Origin: Heliocidaris tuberculata
Taxonomy: Eukaryota; Echinodermata; Echinoidea; Camarodonta; Echinometridae
Length of the DNA: 64,000 nucleotides
Direction: 5' to 3'
Assembly (NCBI GenBank): GCA_025618425.1
Contig: CM046851.1
Coordinates: 1,903,885 to 1,967,884 of the forward strand
The notes beneath the pieces are model-generated. The model was given only the letters and a program-made list of their open reading frames with translations. It searched no databases and was not told where the DNA came from. Every line of letters begins with the position of its first letter. Within the stretch, counting starts at the first letter, position 1. Below, one piece after another: positions 22,513 to 33,935 of this stretch. A program made the position numbers and the translations under genes.

Positions 22513-22715
22513 CTATAGTACGTCCCCCTTTCGTCCACGGCTTCGATGATGAGCGTGTATTGTGTGATAAATTCAGCATCTAAGCCGTCGTTCACGGCTA
22601 CTGATACGACACCGCTTGCGTCATCCACGCTGAAGATATATTCCCCGCCGTCCGACGCCATTTGGAGACGATACACGATACCATCCGGGGTCATGTCGGA
22701 ATTCAGTGCTTCAAC
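22513..22715 (-). CDS. Exon 14: cadherin EC5 body
   Basis: Residues about 508-575: VEALNSDMTPDGIVYRLQMA, then SDGGEYIFSVDDASGVVSVA, ending QYTLIIEAVDERGTYYS. It covers strands B-F of EC5, including FSVDDASGVVSV (the usual FxIDxxTGxIxV). Acceptor CGACTAG, donor GTAAGAT. Related intron sequence lies on both sides of this exon (see findings). Confidence 0.93.
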
Positions 22716-22779
22716 CTAGTCGAAAAACAAAAGAAATTAAGAAAACAGTAATAGCTAGCTATCCATTAAGGCTCGTTCT

Positions 22780-22913
22780 GGGGGGTGTTTCATCAAGTGT
22801 CTTGTCGATGATTTTTACCGAGAAATTTGCTCTCAGCCAATCAGATGCAAGGATTTCAGCAGCTTATAACAGTTATTGCAACTTGTCATTGATGACAAGT
22901 TTTATGAAACAGT
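22780..22913. mobile_element. MITE, same superfamily, copy 4
   Basis: Ends GTGTTTCATCAAGTGTC and GACAAGTTTTATGAAACA. The centre is in the opposite orientation (CTCTCAGCCAATCAGATGCA). It lies just upstream of exon 14. Confidence 0.75.
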
Positions 22914-22920
22914 CTCCAGA

Positions 22921-23440
22921 CATGAGGCGTCATTTGCTGACATAGGACTGCGTCAGTTACTGGTGTGGTCTTTGACGAGCAGTGTGAGAGTGATAACATC
23001 AAAGAAAAAGTGGATGAAAAATGAACAGTGTAAACTTGGTGTTGAGTTGCTGGGGCAAGCACCCATTGCCTTCATGATTATATAAACGGGGGGGGGGGGG
23101 GTGTTTCATAAAGCTGTTCGTAAAGTTACGCATGACTTTACGAATGACTTAAAGATGACAAAGTTGAACTGTGTAGATGTAGATTATCATTCTTATTATA
23201 ACAAACATTTTTAATGCAAAGTATTTTTTGCCGTAATTTAATTGAGGTTACTGGAAATACAGTCACACTTTGTTAAAACATCAGGAAAAACTTTGAGCAT
23301 CCTATCTGGCACTTCATATTCAAGTCGTTCGTAAAGTTATGCGTAACTTTACGAACAGCTTTATGAAACAGCCCCAGGCTTGATTAGCGGAGGTAATGAC
23401 GCAACCGAAATGACTCTTTGTTTGCAGCAGGCAGAATGGA
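22921..23440. repeat. Intron duplication flanking exon 14, copy 2
   Basis: Same blocks as copy 1, interrupted by the MITE at 23,095-23,375. Similarity runs up to the point matching the exon 14 donor (GGATACCTATC against TTACCTATAG) and then stops. Confidence 0.7.
23095..23375. mobile_element. MITE, TTTCATAAAGCTGTTCGTAA family, copy 1
   Basis: Ends GTGTTTCATAAAGCTGTTCG and CGAACAGCTTTATGAAACA, with subterminal TAAAGTTACGCATGACTTTA palindromes. About 280 bp. It splits the duplicated intron copy next to exon 14. Confidence 0.85.
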
Positions 23441-23444
23441 TACC

Positions 23445-24148
23445 TATCGGAGTTAGTATACAAGTTACCAAAAATATAAACATGGATAGGTTTAACTCTG
23501 TGCGTTTTAGAAACATGAATATAATTATAATGATTTTTGACTGGGAACATGCTATTTACAAGCTCAGCTTCTGTGCTAGTTCCCTTTCGTTACCTTTTCG
23601 ATTATTACTATTAAGAAACAACTGAAACGTGTGTACACCTCTCTCTGTTATAATATTTATTTTAGAAAACAATATGTAAAACAAAGTTCATATGCGTTTT
23701 GTTTGAATGATGAGTTTCTTCTTCAATGTAAATACCTTATATGATTTATGAATTAGTATCGAAAAATGAATGAATCTTGAATCTTGAATCACTCTTGAAG
23801 TGTACTATAGTGCTCTGTGAAGAGATTTTGCTTTCACTTTTTTTGAAAATAATACTCACTGGCTCTCTTACAATATGCTAGACAGCCAAGTACAATAGCG
23901 GTAATGCTTTTCCTACGTCGATTTCTTATCACATTTATACTCGAATATACAGATGTTGGAATAGGTTAAAATCTCTATTGTATTGAGTTTTGTGGCTTGC
24001 CGATGAAATTGAAGAAAAAATGACCCTATACACATAACTTTTTCACATTGTTTCTGTAAATACTGCACACTCGACATAATTTACTTTCTTTAAAAAACAA
24101 AATTAAAAAAGTTGAAAGGAAGTGAAAAGATTAATCAATGATATCATA
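23445..24148. other. Intron sequence, nothing recognised
   Basis: Intron between exons 14 and 13. AT-rich, with a short AATGAATCTTGAATCTTGAA tail-like motif at 23,770. Confidence 0.5.
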
Positions 24149-24149
24149 C

Positions 24150-24308
24150 CTGAGTTACGGAAGTACCCTCAGTAGCATTTTCTAGTACGTTTCCATGGTA
24201 ATCGATTTGTGTAAAGTTCGGCGCCAAACTGTCAGGCATAATTCGCACAGTTATGTTTGAAGTAGCGATATCACAATGCACATCTGTCATGTTATCGCTC
24301 AGAAATAT
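24150..24308 (-). CDS. Exon 13: EC4/EC5 linker (non-calcium type)
   Basis: Residues about 455-507: IFLSDNMTDVHCDIATSNIT, then VRIMPDSLAPNFTQIDYHGN and VLENATEGTSVTQ. The linker is MPDSLAPNF, where MPDSL replaces the calcium-binding DxNDN. Acceptor CGTTTATCAG, donor GTATG. Sequons NMT, NIT, NFT and NAT. Confidence 0.9.
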
Positions 24309-24964
24309 CTGATAAACGAAAAAAGGAGATATTTTTAAAGAATACCACATAGTAAGACACTAACAGTAAATCTAAACTACCCATTCCCCTATTCAAAAAA
24401 TGCCACAATTATAAATATTATGCGCAGTAATCGGAGAACATTAATTCCAATCAAGTGAATGATTGAAGATCATGATAAAAATTTTGGAGTAAATTTTTGG
24501 GACTGAATTGAATAATAAATGACGACACACTGCTGAATGAGACAAAATTCTTTTTAAAAAAGGTATTGCCTCCTGCCCCCCTTTGGCTACGACAATGGGC
24601 TAAGTCTATAATATTTATTTTTTTCATTTCTTTCATCTATACCAAAACGTGGCTGGCCCTATCAGAAAATACTGCAATTTAAAAAGTTTTAATCTGAACA
24701 TGGTGTTTCAGTTTTGTTTATTTAAATAAATGTTGTCATTCGATAAAGGTCTCTTTTTCATACATACACATTCAACCATCTTCAAAGATTAGTGAAATTT
24801 TTTTCCTTCCTTCAGATTTTGAAAATTTAATATAAAGAGTACTATATTACAGGCTTAGTATTCTTATATATTCAGGGACAAATAAAAACAAATATTAGAT
24901 CCAAGAACAGAAAAAAATAAAAGATAAAAAGTGATAATGTAGTCTCCATTGCACCTAAATTTAC

Positions 24965-25105
24965 CTGAATTTCAGTATCGTTCATGATCGAGGTTGGATC
25001 CAAGAACTTGATGAAATAAGATCGAGTCCGACTTCCTTCTGTTCCTGTTATCTCGACCAGTTCGACGAGATCACTAGGTTCAATCGTCACATTCCCACTA
25101 AATAT
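24965..25105 (-). CDS. Exon 12: cadherin EC4, middle
   Basis: Residues about 408-454: IFSGNVTIEPSDLVELVEIT through FIKFLDPTSIMNDTEIQ. The sequence is an atypical EC with no clear DRE motif, so EC4 looks diverged. It is placed by splice sites (acceptor TTTACTGTAG, donor GTAAA) and phase 0 on both sides. Confidence 0.85.
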
Positions 25106-25112
25106 CTACAGT

Positions 25113-25160
25113 AAAGAGAGAGAGAGAGAGAGAGAGAGAGATGGGGGGGGGGGGGGGAAG
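25113..25160. repeat. GA microsatellite with poly-G
   Basis: (GA)n followed by about 17 G. A similar GA-then-G combination occurs at 25,587-25,617. Confidence 0.95.
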
Positions 25161-25789
25161 GTGTGAATTAATTCTTTTTTTACAATAAAATATTGTCAGT
25201 TTAGAGCCAGATAGGCATTACCTCTGTTAAAGGGTATGAGTTAACGCCCTTCTGGCTCTCAGCAGAGGCTAAGTCAATTTCACAATTCACACATGACGCT
25301 TGAAAGTGTATCTTCTTCTCCGTTTCACTGTTTCTTGTCGGTGCATTCTAAGTTTACATGAGTAATATTCACAAGTTGTACAAGGTGGACGTAAAAAACC
25401 ACTGCGTATTTCTTTTTCTTTCCAAAACATGGTGGTAGTAGGATTTGATTTTGTATCCGGAGGTAACTCTCTACGAGGGGTAACGATCTATCTTCAGGAT
25501 GGGAGTAGCGTGCATCCAGTCATTGAGGGGGTGCCAGTCATGCCAGTGTCATGAGGGCAACGGTTTTACGAGATGGATGAAATGCGAGAGAGAGAGAGAG
25601 AGGGGGGGGGGGGGGAGGATGTGGGACGGTCGTATCATCTTCTTCTCACGTTCCACACATCCCTTTCTTCCTCTTTCCCCTCTTCTTTTCCTTTTCCCCA
25701 TTTGATGGGGAGGGGAGCTCATGCCCCTACATCTACACACCTGATTGCTATGGATCACTTGCGTAATCATGGTAATATGAAGTATTATC

Positions 25790-25945
25790 ATAGCCGGATC
25801 CAGAGAGGTTACGGGGGTTCGGCCTCTTATCAGAGATTTTGGTGTGTAAATCGAAATTCAAAAATCTTAACAAAAATGCTTCTCTGACTTTTTTAAAAGG
25901 TGAATTGCCCCCCCCCCCCCCCACCTTTACAAAACCCTGCATCAG
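25790..25945. repeat. Repeat fragment with AGCCGGATCC start and poly-C
   Basis: ATAGCCGGATCCAGAGAGGT through CAAAATCTTAAC to a 17-C run and CCCTGCATCAGCCCCTGAT. A dispersed-repeat fragment directly downstream of exon 11. Confidence 0.4.
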
Positions 25946-25970
25946 CCCCTGATTATGATTTAACTATTAC

Positions 25971-26156
25971 CAAATCTTCGTCAGTCATGCCAATGGTCAG
26001 TCTCTCGCTGCCGTCATCTGTGATCACGAAGGGGTCATCGTAGTTCAGTTGACCAATGTAGTTGTCCAAGATGATACTTGGACATTCGTTAACGTCAGTA
26101 ACGGTCACTGTCAGGCTCGTAGTACCGACCATCTCGCAGTTGTCCTGTTGCACCGC
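25971..26156 (-). CDS. Exon 11: EC3/EC4 linker and EC4 start
   Basis: Residues about 346-407. It reads AVQQDNCEMVGTTSLTVTVT, then DVNECPSIILDNYIGQLNYD and on to TIGMTDEDL. The linker is DVNECP rather than DxNDNAP. Acceptor CATCGTAG, donor GTAATAG. A degenerate copy of its first ~50 bases lies about 200 bp upstream at 26,347-26,400. Confidence 0.92.
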
Positions 26157-26346
26157 CTACGATGAAAGAAGAAAAATAGTGTTATAATGATGACGATGAT
26201 GTAAGGAACAGTGAGAATGAGGTTTACAGTGCATATTATCCTACATTTGTCCTCCTACGTCACCTCCAGGGGATTCCCTGTTGGTGATGTTTATAGTGAT
26301 AAAGATGACGACAACGACGATGATAATGGTGAGGAAGATGATGACG

Positions 26347-26400
26347 TCAGTAACAGTCATTATAAGGTTCGTAGTGCCGAACATCTCACAAATGTCGTGA
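26347..26400 (-). pseudogene. Decayed partial duplicate of exon 11
   Basis: The minus strand encodes HDICEMFGTTNLIMTVTDV, which lines up with QDNCEMVGTTSLTVTVTDV of exon 11. Base identity by eye is about three in four over some 50 bases. Beyond it the copy dissolves into GAT/GAC repeats on one side and a GAA-rich tract on the other. It has no acceptor and no continuation, so it is a relic of tandem exon duplication. Confidence 0.75.
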
Positions 26401-26520
26401 AAAAGGAGAAGAAGAAGAAAGAAGAAGAAGAAGGGAAGGATGAGAAGGAGGGGGAGGGAAAGAAGAAGAGGAAGAAGGAGGGAAGGTGGTGGTGCATGTT
26501 GGAGGAGGAGGAGAATAAGA
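26401..26520. repeat. GAA/GGA purine tract
   Basis: A/G-rich tract between the decayed exon copy and exon 10. Confidence 0.9.
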
Positions 26521-26540
26521 AGATGTAGAAGTAGCGTTAC

Positions 26541-26662
26541 CTGGACTGTAATGATGCAGGGGGTTAGAGATGTCTCGTAGTCCAGTTCTTTAGCGAGGGT
26601 CACATTAGCAGTTTCATTATCGATCCTTAAATAGTCTAAGCATCCCCAGTCCCCGCTTTGTC
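26541..26662 (-). CDS. Exon 10: cadherin EC3, C-terminal part
   Basis: Residues about 305-345: GQSGDWGCLDYLRIDNETAN, then VTLAKELDYETSLTPCIITV and Q. LDYET is the calcium-site motif. Two cysteines, with another in exon 11, suggest a disulfide absent from ordinary EC repeats (inference). Acceptor CTTTCTTCAG, donor GTAAC. Confidence 0.9.
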
Positions 26663-27328
26663 CTGAAGAAAGATGCCAGATTTATCCACAGAATTAACAA
26701 CCATTTATCAATAATTTATCAACAAGCTAGGTATCTAAAAAATGTCTTACAATTTTGGAAAAAAATGCATTATCTTTTTTTCGATGGTAGATTAAAAAAT
26801 AGGTCTGATAACGAAAGTGTCATCTTTGAAAGTGCTGCCCGTTGAACACGAGACGTCATTTTGATTGCATTAATACCTGCGCTAATCGAGCAAGCATTGT
26901 TTTCATGATTCTCATTTTGAAATCATTCTTCTACATTGCCACTCTCACATGGAGCCTCCAAGACCGCACCAGCCACTGACACAAATCAAACGACGCCTAG
27001 TCCGCAGCGGGCTATTCAGTACGGAATGCAATCTGGGAATAATTATCGACAATAGCAGTCGCGGTTACAAGTTGAATGCATTGCTTCAACCTAACCTTCC
27101 GTGTTTATTTCATTTACAAGACTGAAACTCTAAAGTGTGAAATCTTGGTAGGAAAGTTTTATACTAAACAGGTCTATAAAAATCTAAAAATAATAAAAAA
27201 GGATAATGTTTGGTACTTGGTTTAGTTAAGGTATTTCTTGAGACAGGCACCTTTCTTTACAAACGTACAAACATCCGTACATAATAAGTGTTTTATTGAA
27301 AGAAATTGGTACCTTGCGACATACTCAC

Positions 27329-27533
27329 CAATAAAGCTGTATTGAAGAGGGGCATCCAAGGAATCTTGATCGGAGGCGGAAAGACCCGTGTAAACGAAAG
27401 TCTGGTTTCTCTCGGGAATTGTGACGCTATAATTATCTTGATCGAATGCCGGTGGCTCGTCGTCCGTATCGTTGACCTGTACGATGACGGTAACATTACC
27501 TTCAAGCGAGTCAAATCCGCTTATACAGCCATC
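27329..27533 (-). CDS. Exon 9: EC2/EC3 linker and EC3 start
   Basis: Residues about 237-305. It begins DGCISGFDSLEGNVTVIVQV, followed by the linker NDTDDEPPAF and the start of EC3 (YSVTIPERNQTFVYTGLSAS, then DQDSLDAPLQYSFIG). Acceptor GTCTCCCCAG, donor GTGAGT. The linker is acidic but departs from DxNDNAP. Confidence 0.92.
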
Positions 27534-28163
27534 CTGGGGAGACAAATTTATTAGTTAAGGCTGTTAGAATTCAAAGATCTTTGAGAAACACTCGAAGAGT
27601 GTGAATCAGATCGGAGCCATACAAGGTGGGGGAACCCATTCCCACACTGAATTTGAAATTTCCAGTATAGGGACAACTATCACTTTATATTTGGCAGTGA
27701 GGTTGTCTCATCGCGGTGAGGACCAGTACGTATAGCTTTAATAACGACGGACCTATTCGGGAAAGTAAGATAATATGATATCCCCCCACAATTAACTTTA
27801 TTAGCAGGCCGAAAAAACAATGGAAAACCGTAAAATGATTACATGAGCCCCACCGAACATTGCCCGAAGGCTTATTGCTTAGGTCACTGACACTTACTGT
27901 ACCATTGTGCCATTTGGCACAGACTTTACACACAATTCCCATATAGAAGAGCATTTATGTGGCAAACAAAGAATTAAATCAATCACAAATCTAAGAAAAT
28001 AACTATGATAACAATTAGTATGACCTGTTTCATCAGGAAGGAGACTGGTCTGAAATCAATGAACACTGTTGAAGTTGATATTCGGGAAAGATACAAGAGT
28101 TCCTTGCGCAATGCAATTTCAAGACCGGGGATCAAGGCAATTTATCCAACTTATATTAGCTAC

Positions 28164-28562
28164 GTTCATACGGGACTTGTGCTTTCGAAACTTTAAGTTA
28201 GCAAAGCTATAAGTTAACGAAACAACGACGAAGGTTCACACGGGCCCGAAACAACAACGCTCGTTGTTCTGAAACTACAAGTCGAGCGTTAGTCATTTAA
28301 CATGAGCAGAGAGGTTATCGTTAACAACGAGATTGCTAAACTTAAATTTTATTCTGTCCACACGGTCGATAACTACGGGGGAGGACCCCTCGCTACTCGT
28401 GGTTTCGGCGTTAACTACAAGCTCGCTTGTGGTTCTGGAACTACAAGTAAACTTAAAGTTTCGAAACTGCGAGTCCGTTCATTTGGTCTGAAACTACAAG
28501 ATAACTTAAAGTTTTGAAACTACAAGCGAAACTTAAAAGTTTTATAGCTCCCTCCTTGTGAA
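28164..28562. repeat. Element with repeated GAAACTACAAG motif
   Basis: The motif (C)GAAACTACAAG or its variants occurs about ten times. The outer parts GTTCATACGGGACTTGTG and CTCCCTCCTTGTGAAC look weakly inverted. Probably a non-autonomous transposon. Confidence 0.5.
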
Positions 28563-28569
28563 CCTGACT

Positions 28570-29515
28570 ATTGGTGGGGATATAATTGACTACTCGAATC
28601 GCTTTCAGATTAATTAAGCATCAAGTCCCCGTGCAAATGAAAAGCCTAATATCATTTTTGCTCCTTCTTTTTTCCGGGGGGGGGGGGGGGGGGTTGAAGG
28701 GAACTACCTTTAAATGAACCATAAATTGTTGTTTGGGAATGCAATCTTTTTTATGATTTATATGAGAAAGAATGCTAATGGTATGTTTACAGTATCGTCT
28801 AAAAGATGCTTCTTTTTTTGCTGGAGGATACAAAAGAAGAAACAGAAAATTCTAGTTCATATGAAAAGAGATGTGAAATTTTGTATAAATGCTAGAGATT
28901 TTCAGCCAAGAGTCAGAATTCGCCCTCAACAAGTTCGGGCTTGCTTCTCTGGCTAGGCATACTATTCAGTTATAAATTCATGAAATTGGAGGTGCTTGCT
29001 TAGGTAACGGTAACAACATGGAGCATGTATACTTGTTCATCTAACTCAACTAATATCAACACTATCTATCTTGTACAACAGCGACGACCACATAGGTTAC
29101 CTTATATGCATGCTTGATTTGGATTCACGAGGACTTCTATGATCTTCATCATATAGCAAATTCTTATAAAAGCTTTTTTATCATCCGTACAGCAAATTTT
29201 TCGGAATTACTAATCATCAGACGACAAAATAATAGAAATCGTATGATAGTTGTAGCGGATATTATCCAATGGGATTTGGGGAGATAAATTGTAAGTCTTT
29301 GTAAGTATTTTTATGTGCAATATCAATTAACTTCATTTGTTACTTTTCTATTGATTAATAATTCCGGTGAATAATTAAAATAAAATAAAATATCACATAA
29401 CTTTAAAGCTTTTGTCCGTTTCTGGTATTTTATGAATTTTGGAACTCAAAATACCATTAAGTACTGTCCGTGTGAAATTATCTAGGTGATGTCACTCTTA
29501 GTTAATGTTTAAACT
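28570..29515. other. Intron sequence with poly-G
   Basis: A 20-G run at 28,677 and otherwise AT-rich sequence with no recognisable element. Confidence 0.5.
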
Positions 29516-29518
29516 TAC

Positions 29519-29632
29519 CTCTGCTATGATTGTGATATTGTAGGACTCAAAGTCTTCAAAGTCAACGGTCCCATTTAAGTAAAGAAACACTTCATCTTCT
29601 TGACATCCATCAGTTATAATGAAGGGACCATC
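29519..29632 (-). CDS. Exon 8: cadherin EC2, C-terminal part
   Basis: Residues about 199-236. It contains LNGTVDFEDFESYNITIIAE, the xLDxExxxxYxLxIxA motif that supplies calcium ligands. Acceptor TTTTTTGCAAG, donor GTAAGTT. Two sequons (NGT, NIT). The intron between this exon and exon 7 is about 7 kb, the largest in the coding region. Confidence 0.9.
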
Positions 29633-30139
29633 CTTGCAAAAAACAAACAAACAAAAACATTAACATGTCCAGATATTAGTAGATATAATTCAATATCAAA
29701 ATGTTTTTTTCTAATGTTTATTAATCTTTTGATTTGATTGTTGGTTCATTTCTGCGTTTTGACTTCTTACAGAGTTCTACAGTAATTTCGGCAACAGTTT
29801 TATGAATAAAAGCTTTTTTCTGTATCTAAATATGTATATAGCTAAAATTATGAATGTAGCAATATATAATTTAATAAACAAGTAAGTAAATGATCACTGG
29901 GCATGATAAAGTGTAAGCAGATTTGTGAGTATTTGGTGTAATTATGAGAAAGTTAGAAAGTGTGTGTGGGGGGGGGGGGGGGTAAAGAGAGAGAGAGGAA
30001 GATAATAATGCATGCATAATGTAACATTCACAGAAGAATGACATGACAACCAACCATTTATAATTCATACACAACATGAGACAGGCTATGACTATTTTAC
30101 AGTACAATTTTCGTAAAGATACCAAGTGTACGAAAATGG

Positions 30140-30470
30140 TTACATGTCGTTTTTCCAAAGGTTCGTTTTCCAAAGGGTTATAATTGGGAAGGTTCATAAT
30201 TTCGAAATAAAAATCTGTAACGTTCTCAGAATTATGAACCTTCGTAATAATGATCTCTATTAAATTCACCCCTATTTCAAACCTTTGGAATTATGAACCT
30301 TCCGATAAACGAATCTTCGGAATAACAAACCTTAGGGGTAATGCACAAAATTTAATGTTCGGAATTATGAATCTTATTTTATTTCTGAGATTATGAACAA
30401 ACCTGGTATGAGAAATTTGTGTTCCGGAATTATGAACCTTTGGCAAAACAAACCTTCAGTTAAACGAGCC
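30140..30470. repeat. Degenerate GGAATTATGAACCTT repeat array
   Basis: GGAATTATGAACCTT and relatives (AAACGAATCTTCGGAATAAC) recur around eight times, followed by poly-C and A-rich sequence to 30,600. Confidence 0.6.
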
Positions 30471-31017
30471 CCCCCCCTACCCCCCCCCCCAAAAAAACAC
30501 AAAAAAAAACAACAACAACAACAAACAAAACAAATAAAAATAAATAAATTAGAAAAAAAAATAATAATGAAAATAAAAATAAAAAATGAAAATGAACCTT
30601 GATTGATGATAATTAAAATGGTTATTACTTGTATCAAACTTTTAAATGTTAACTTCGTAAAGCTTAAGAGTGTAAAGTTTATTATTTTGGGATTAAGTTT
30701 TACGACATTTCTTAAACAATGTTAGAAACATAATGATTCGAACTTTTGCAATAAGCGAAAAGTCGGCTTTGGAGTTATTAGCACCTAAACGTGTTTTAAA
30801 AACAAACACTTAATGCTGTTAAGTCAGATACACTTGATACAAATGAAAACAAATTGAGAAGTCATCAGAGAACAAAAGGAACAGAGAGAGAGAGAGAGAG
30901 AGAGACGGGTAGGAAGAGCGAGGAAGAGAGATAAAGAGGTGGAGGAAGAGACAGAGAAAGATTAAAAGGAAGATGGTTACTATTGGTAACTGCAAAAGAA
31001 AAGAAAGGAACGGTGTA

Positions 31018-31029
31018 TATGTGTGTGTG

Positions 31030-31089
<60 letters not shown>

Positions 31090-31090
31090 T
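31018..31090. repeat. GT-AT-AG-G compound microsatellite
   Basis: (TG)n, (TA)n, (GA)n, then a poly-G run, in immediate succession. Confidence 0.95.
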
Positions 31091-31173
31091 GGTAATGCAT
31101 GCAAATCTATACATTTGCATAAAGATAATCAATGTTTTTTTCTTTTGTATCCCACTCCCTAGAGCATGTAGAG

Positions 31174-31273
31174 AGGGATACAAGGTATATCACACAAGCC
31201 GATGAACATATTGTACGAGTCGGCACGACGAGTGAAATATTTTCAAAGTGGGTGTGATATACCTTGTGTCCCA
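31174..31273. mobile_element. Short foldback element
   Basis: GGGATACAAGGTATATCACA and GTGTGATATACCTTGTGTCC are inverted ends about 24 bp long, with a 50-bp spacer containing CGAGTCGGCACGACGAG. Confidence 0.7.
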
Positions 31274-31297
31274 CAAACGAAAATCCATTCAGTATTA

Positions 31298-32042
31298 CTA
31301 TAGGATTTTTAAACACTTTTTCATTCCATTTCATATTTTTTCAATCAAATTCTTGTACATCTCATGGTCAATTTCGTCTTCGGTCATTCATTTTAGAAAT
31401 TTGTAGAATCAATTTCATCATGTTGCATCCAATTTAGTCGAAGTCAAATCAATTTCGTCATCCCCGGCTGCCAACGTACGATTGCATGAATCCCTTTCGT
31501 CATTTTTTGCAATCGATTTCGTCAAAGCGTCTATCAAATTCGTGACTCATGCTTTTGCTATCTACATGATTTTTATTCAATTTTTTGTCTTGACATTTGA
31601 CAAAACATCCATGAAAGTAAAAATGTCGTTATACACATGCAAACAAAAAGATTGTATTCATTTTTCTGACATAGCTTATTCAATGAATGAGAAAGCATAC
31701 ATGGATTATGCAAAAAGGGTGTCTGTTTTGTCCTTTGGATGGTTTTAGTTCAATCTCTTGTCTATCCGACGAATTTGAAAGAAACCACTTTGAAAATTGA
31801 TTGCACAAAGACGAATTCGATCATCACATTCTGCAGAGGATCGTCAGGAAAGTAGAACGAATGAAATCTGACGAAAGTGAGTGGACAAATTTTGAAATTT
31901 ATTGCCAATTGACCAACTGGAATGAGAAATGACGAAATTAACTTTGGCATTTGCACATTCCAGGGATCTCAGGTCGAAATTGAAGTGAACAATGATGAAA
32001 TTATATGAAAAAAGTGTTAAAATGGACTGGAAAACCTATACT
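31298..32042. mobile_element. Element rich in AATTTCGTCA motifs, copy 1
   Basis: Multiple TCAATTTCGTCATC-like motifs. The right end GGAAAACCTATAC mirrors the left CTATAGGATTTT. Same family as 35,286-36,286. Confidence 0.45.
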
Positions 32043-32129
32043 TCACTACTTCAGTCTTTCCCTAATGAATCATGGACCCTATGTTCTATGTTCAGTCTCA
32101 CCAAATCGCCTTTGGTTATATAGGCAACC

Positions 32130-32161
<32 letters not shown>

Positions 32162-32389
32162 TTATTTATTTATTTATGCGAGCAGCCCTTTCAAAATGCT
32201 TGGCTTATGTGAATTTTTTTTTAAATCTATGTGTTTAAAGACCCCAACCGAAGCAAATACAACCATAGATCGATGGAAAGCTAAGTAGACGTAGAATACA
32301 AATACATGTGGGTAAACATCATTTTTCTTTTCAATAATCCACAAAAAGCAGAAAGAACACCTCACTGTCCGCCCCCTCCCGGTTACGTT

Positions 32390-32660
32390 TCAGTTTTCAG
32401 TTTCAGTTTATTGTTTCATATTTCACATTTACAATGTGTTTTTTTACAGTATACATGTAAATGGGTACAAACAATTATTAGTACAAACTAGATAAATGAT
32501 ACGAACAAACAAGAGATATATTGTCAGAGAAAATAAAAGAAGGTGAGTACCTCATATCTATGCGTTTGCATGCTATATTAATTGAGCAGACTGGGCTATA
32601 ATAATAATGAAATATTGAGGATCCTAAGGAGGAAGCTACGCTTGTGAGTTATAGGCTCCA
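32390..32660 (-). mobile_element. Retroelement 3' end, CAATAAACTGAAACTG tail
   Basis: Minus strand ends in GTGAAATATGAAACAATAAA followed by CTGAAACTGAAACTG. The same tail terminates the shorter copy at 5,664-5,755, so both belong to one family. Confidence 0.5.
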
Positions 32661-32669
32661 AAGAGTAAT

Positions 32670-33670
32670 AATATTTGAAATAGTCTTTGAAAATAGTAAG
32701 AACGAGCAATGCATGATACAGCAATATGAGTACATAAATGAATATAAATAAAATTATTGTGTTACAGTAATCAAAATCGAAGAAATAGTACTGGATGGCT
32801 TTGTCACTTTCATTACAGCAATAATATAATAATTCACATTTTTAGGGTAAATAAACATTTTTAGGGTTACGTAATAACAAGGGTCCGCTCGGCCGATACA
32901 CTTATGACGTCATCTCGTGTAGACAACTCTGTGGCTGGCGCACGTAGCGGTGCGTAAACAATGGACAGTGAATAGCTTTTGTACAATAGCCAGTTACTTT
33001 TGTGGGCGGAGTTTGTCAAGTTTTGTGAAAGTTTTGATAGCTGTATAACACCCAAAAATACAAATCGAGAAAATGTCAACAACATATCTATAGTCTACAT
33101 TAAAGTTATAACTTAGGTCTTAACAAGAGAAATGCAAACAGAAAATAATTATTGAAATCTAACAATTTGTTATCGAGTTATGCCATCATTGCTTTGATTT
33201 ACATGTCCCATTCCTGCCGCATAAGCAAATTAAGTCTTCTATCAAGATTTTGAACAGAAAATTGAAGAAAAAAATTGTGACTTTCTTAATCTGACCTGAC
33301 AGACACTGCCTTGGGTTTTTGAGAGGGAATGAGACATGAGAGAGGTTTTCGTGCCCAGAACTGAGAAGAAAAATTTTCATGGAGTCAGAGTTCATCCCGA
33401 AATCAATTTCAATTATCACCTATAGCACTGCAGTTTGATTATTTTTATAACATTTCAGACTTCAGAGGCTCTCCTCCTATAAATTTCAGGGATTCTGTGA
33501 AGCTAGAAGCAGTCTCAGCGGGAAATATCTCTGAAGCCATACAATGTAGAGTAGACTTATTTTTCGTTCTAGTCTGACTAAATTAACCTAAAAAAAAACA
33601 TGGTAGAATTCCATTATTATGAGTTTCAAAATCATTAATCAATAGTCAGTTAGTGTCTTTAAAGAAAACT
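32670..33670. other. Intron sequence with a CpG-rich patch
   Basis: Around 32,880-33,010 the sequence is CpG-rich with TATGACGTCATCTC (CRE-like) and GGCTGGCGCACGTAGCGGTG. A second TGACGTCAT is at 34,113. An internal promoter or enhancer is possible but unproven. Confidence 0.35.
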
Positions 33671-33677
33671 AGGAATG

Positions 33678-33935
33678 TGTTGTAACCAAATTTTACCAGG
33701 GTAAACCGCTGCCTTAGAACTAGAAATTAGAGCTCGAGTGATCGAGAAAAATAAATGGAACTCGTCCGCAGCGCAGTCAAGAGGCACAGCTCCATACGCA
33801 GTAACGCTAGACCCTGGCCGAGCGAGACGCGGAGCAAGCCGTCTTATCGAGACATTCGTGCAGCTCAGCTCAGCTGAGCCCGCGCTGGGCCAAACACTCA
33901 AGACGCCTATAATGTGTGTTTTGGTTACAAAATAA
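33678..33935. repeat. CpG-rich foldback element
   Basis: TTGTAACCAAATTTTACC and GTTTTGGTTACAAAATA are inverted ends. The interior is unusually GC- and CpG-rich for this window (CGAGCGAGACGCGGAGCAAG). Element or small CpG island; undecided. Confidence 0.45.
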
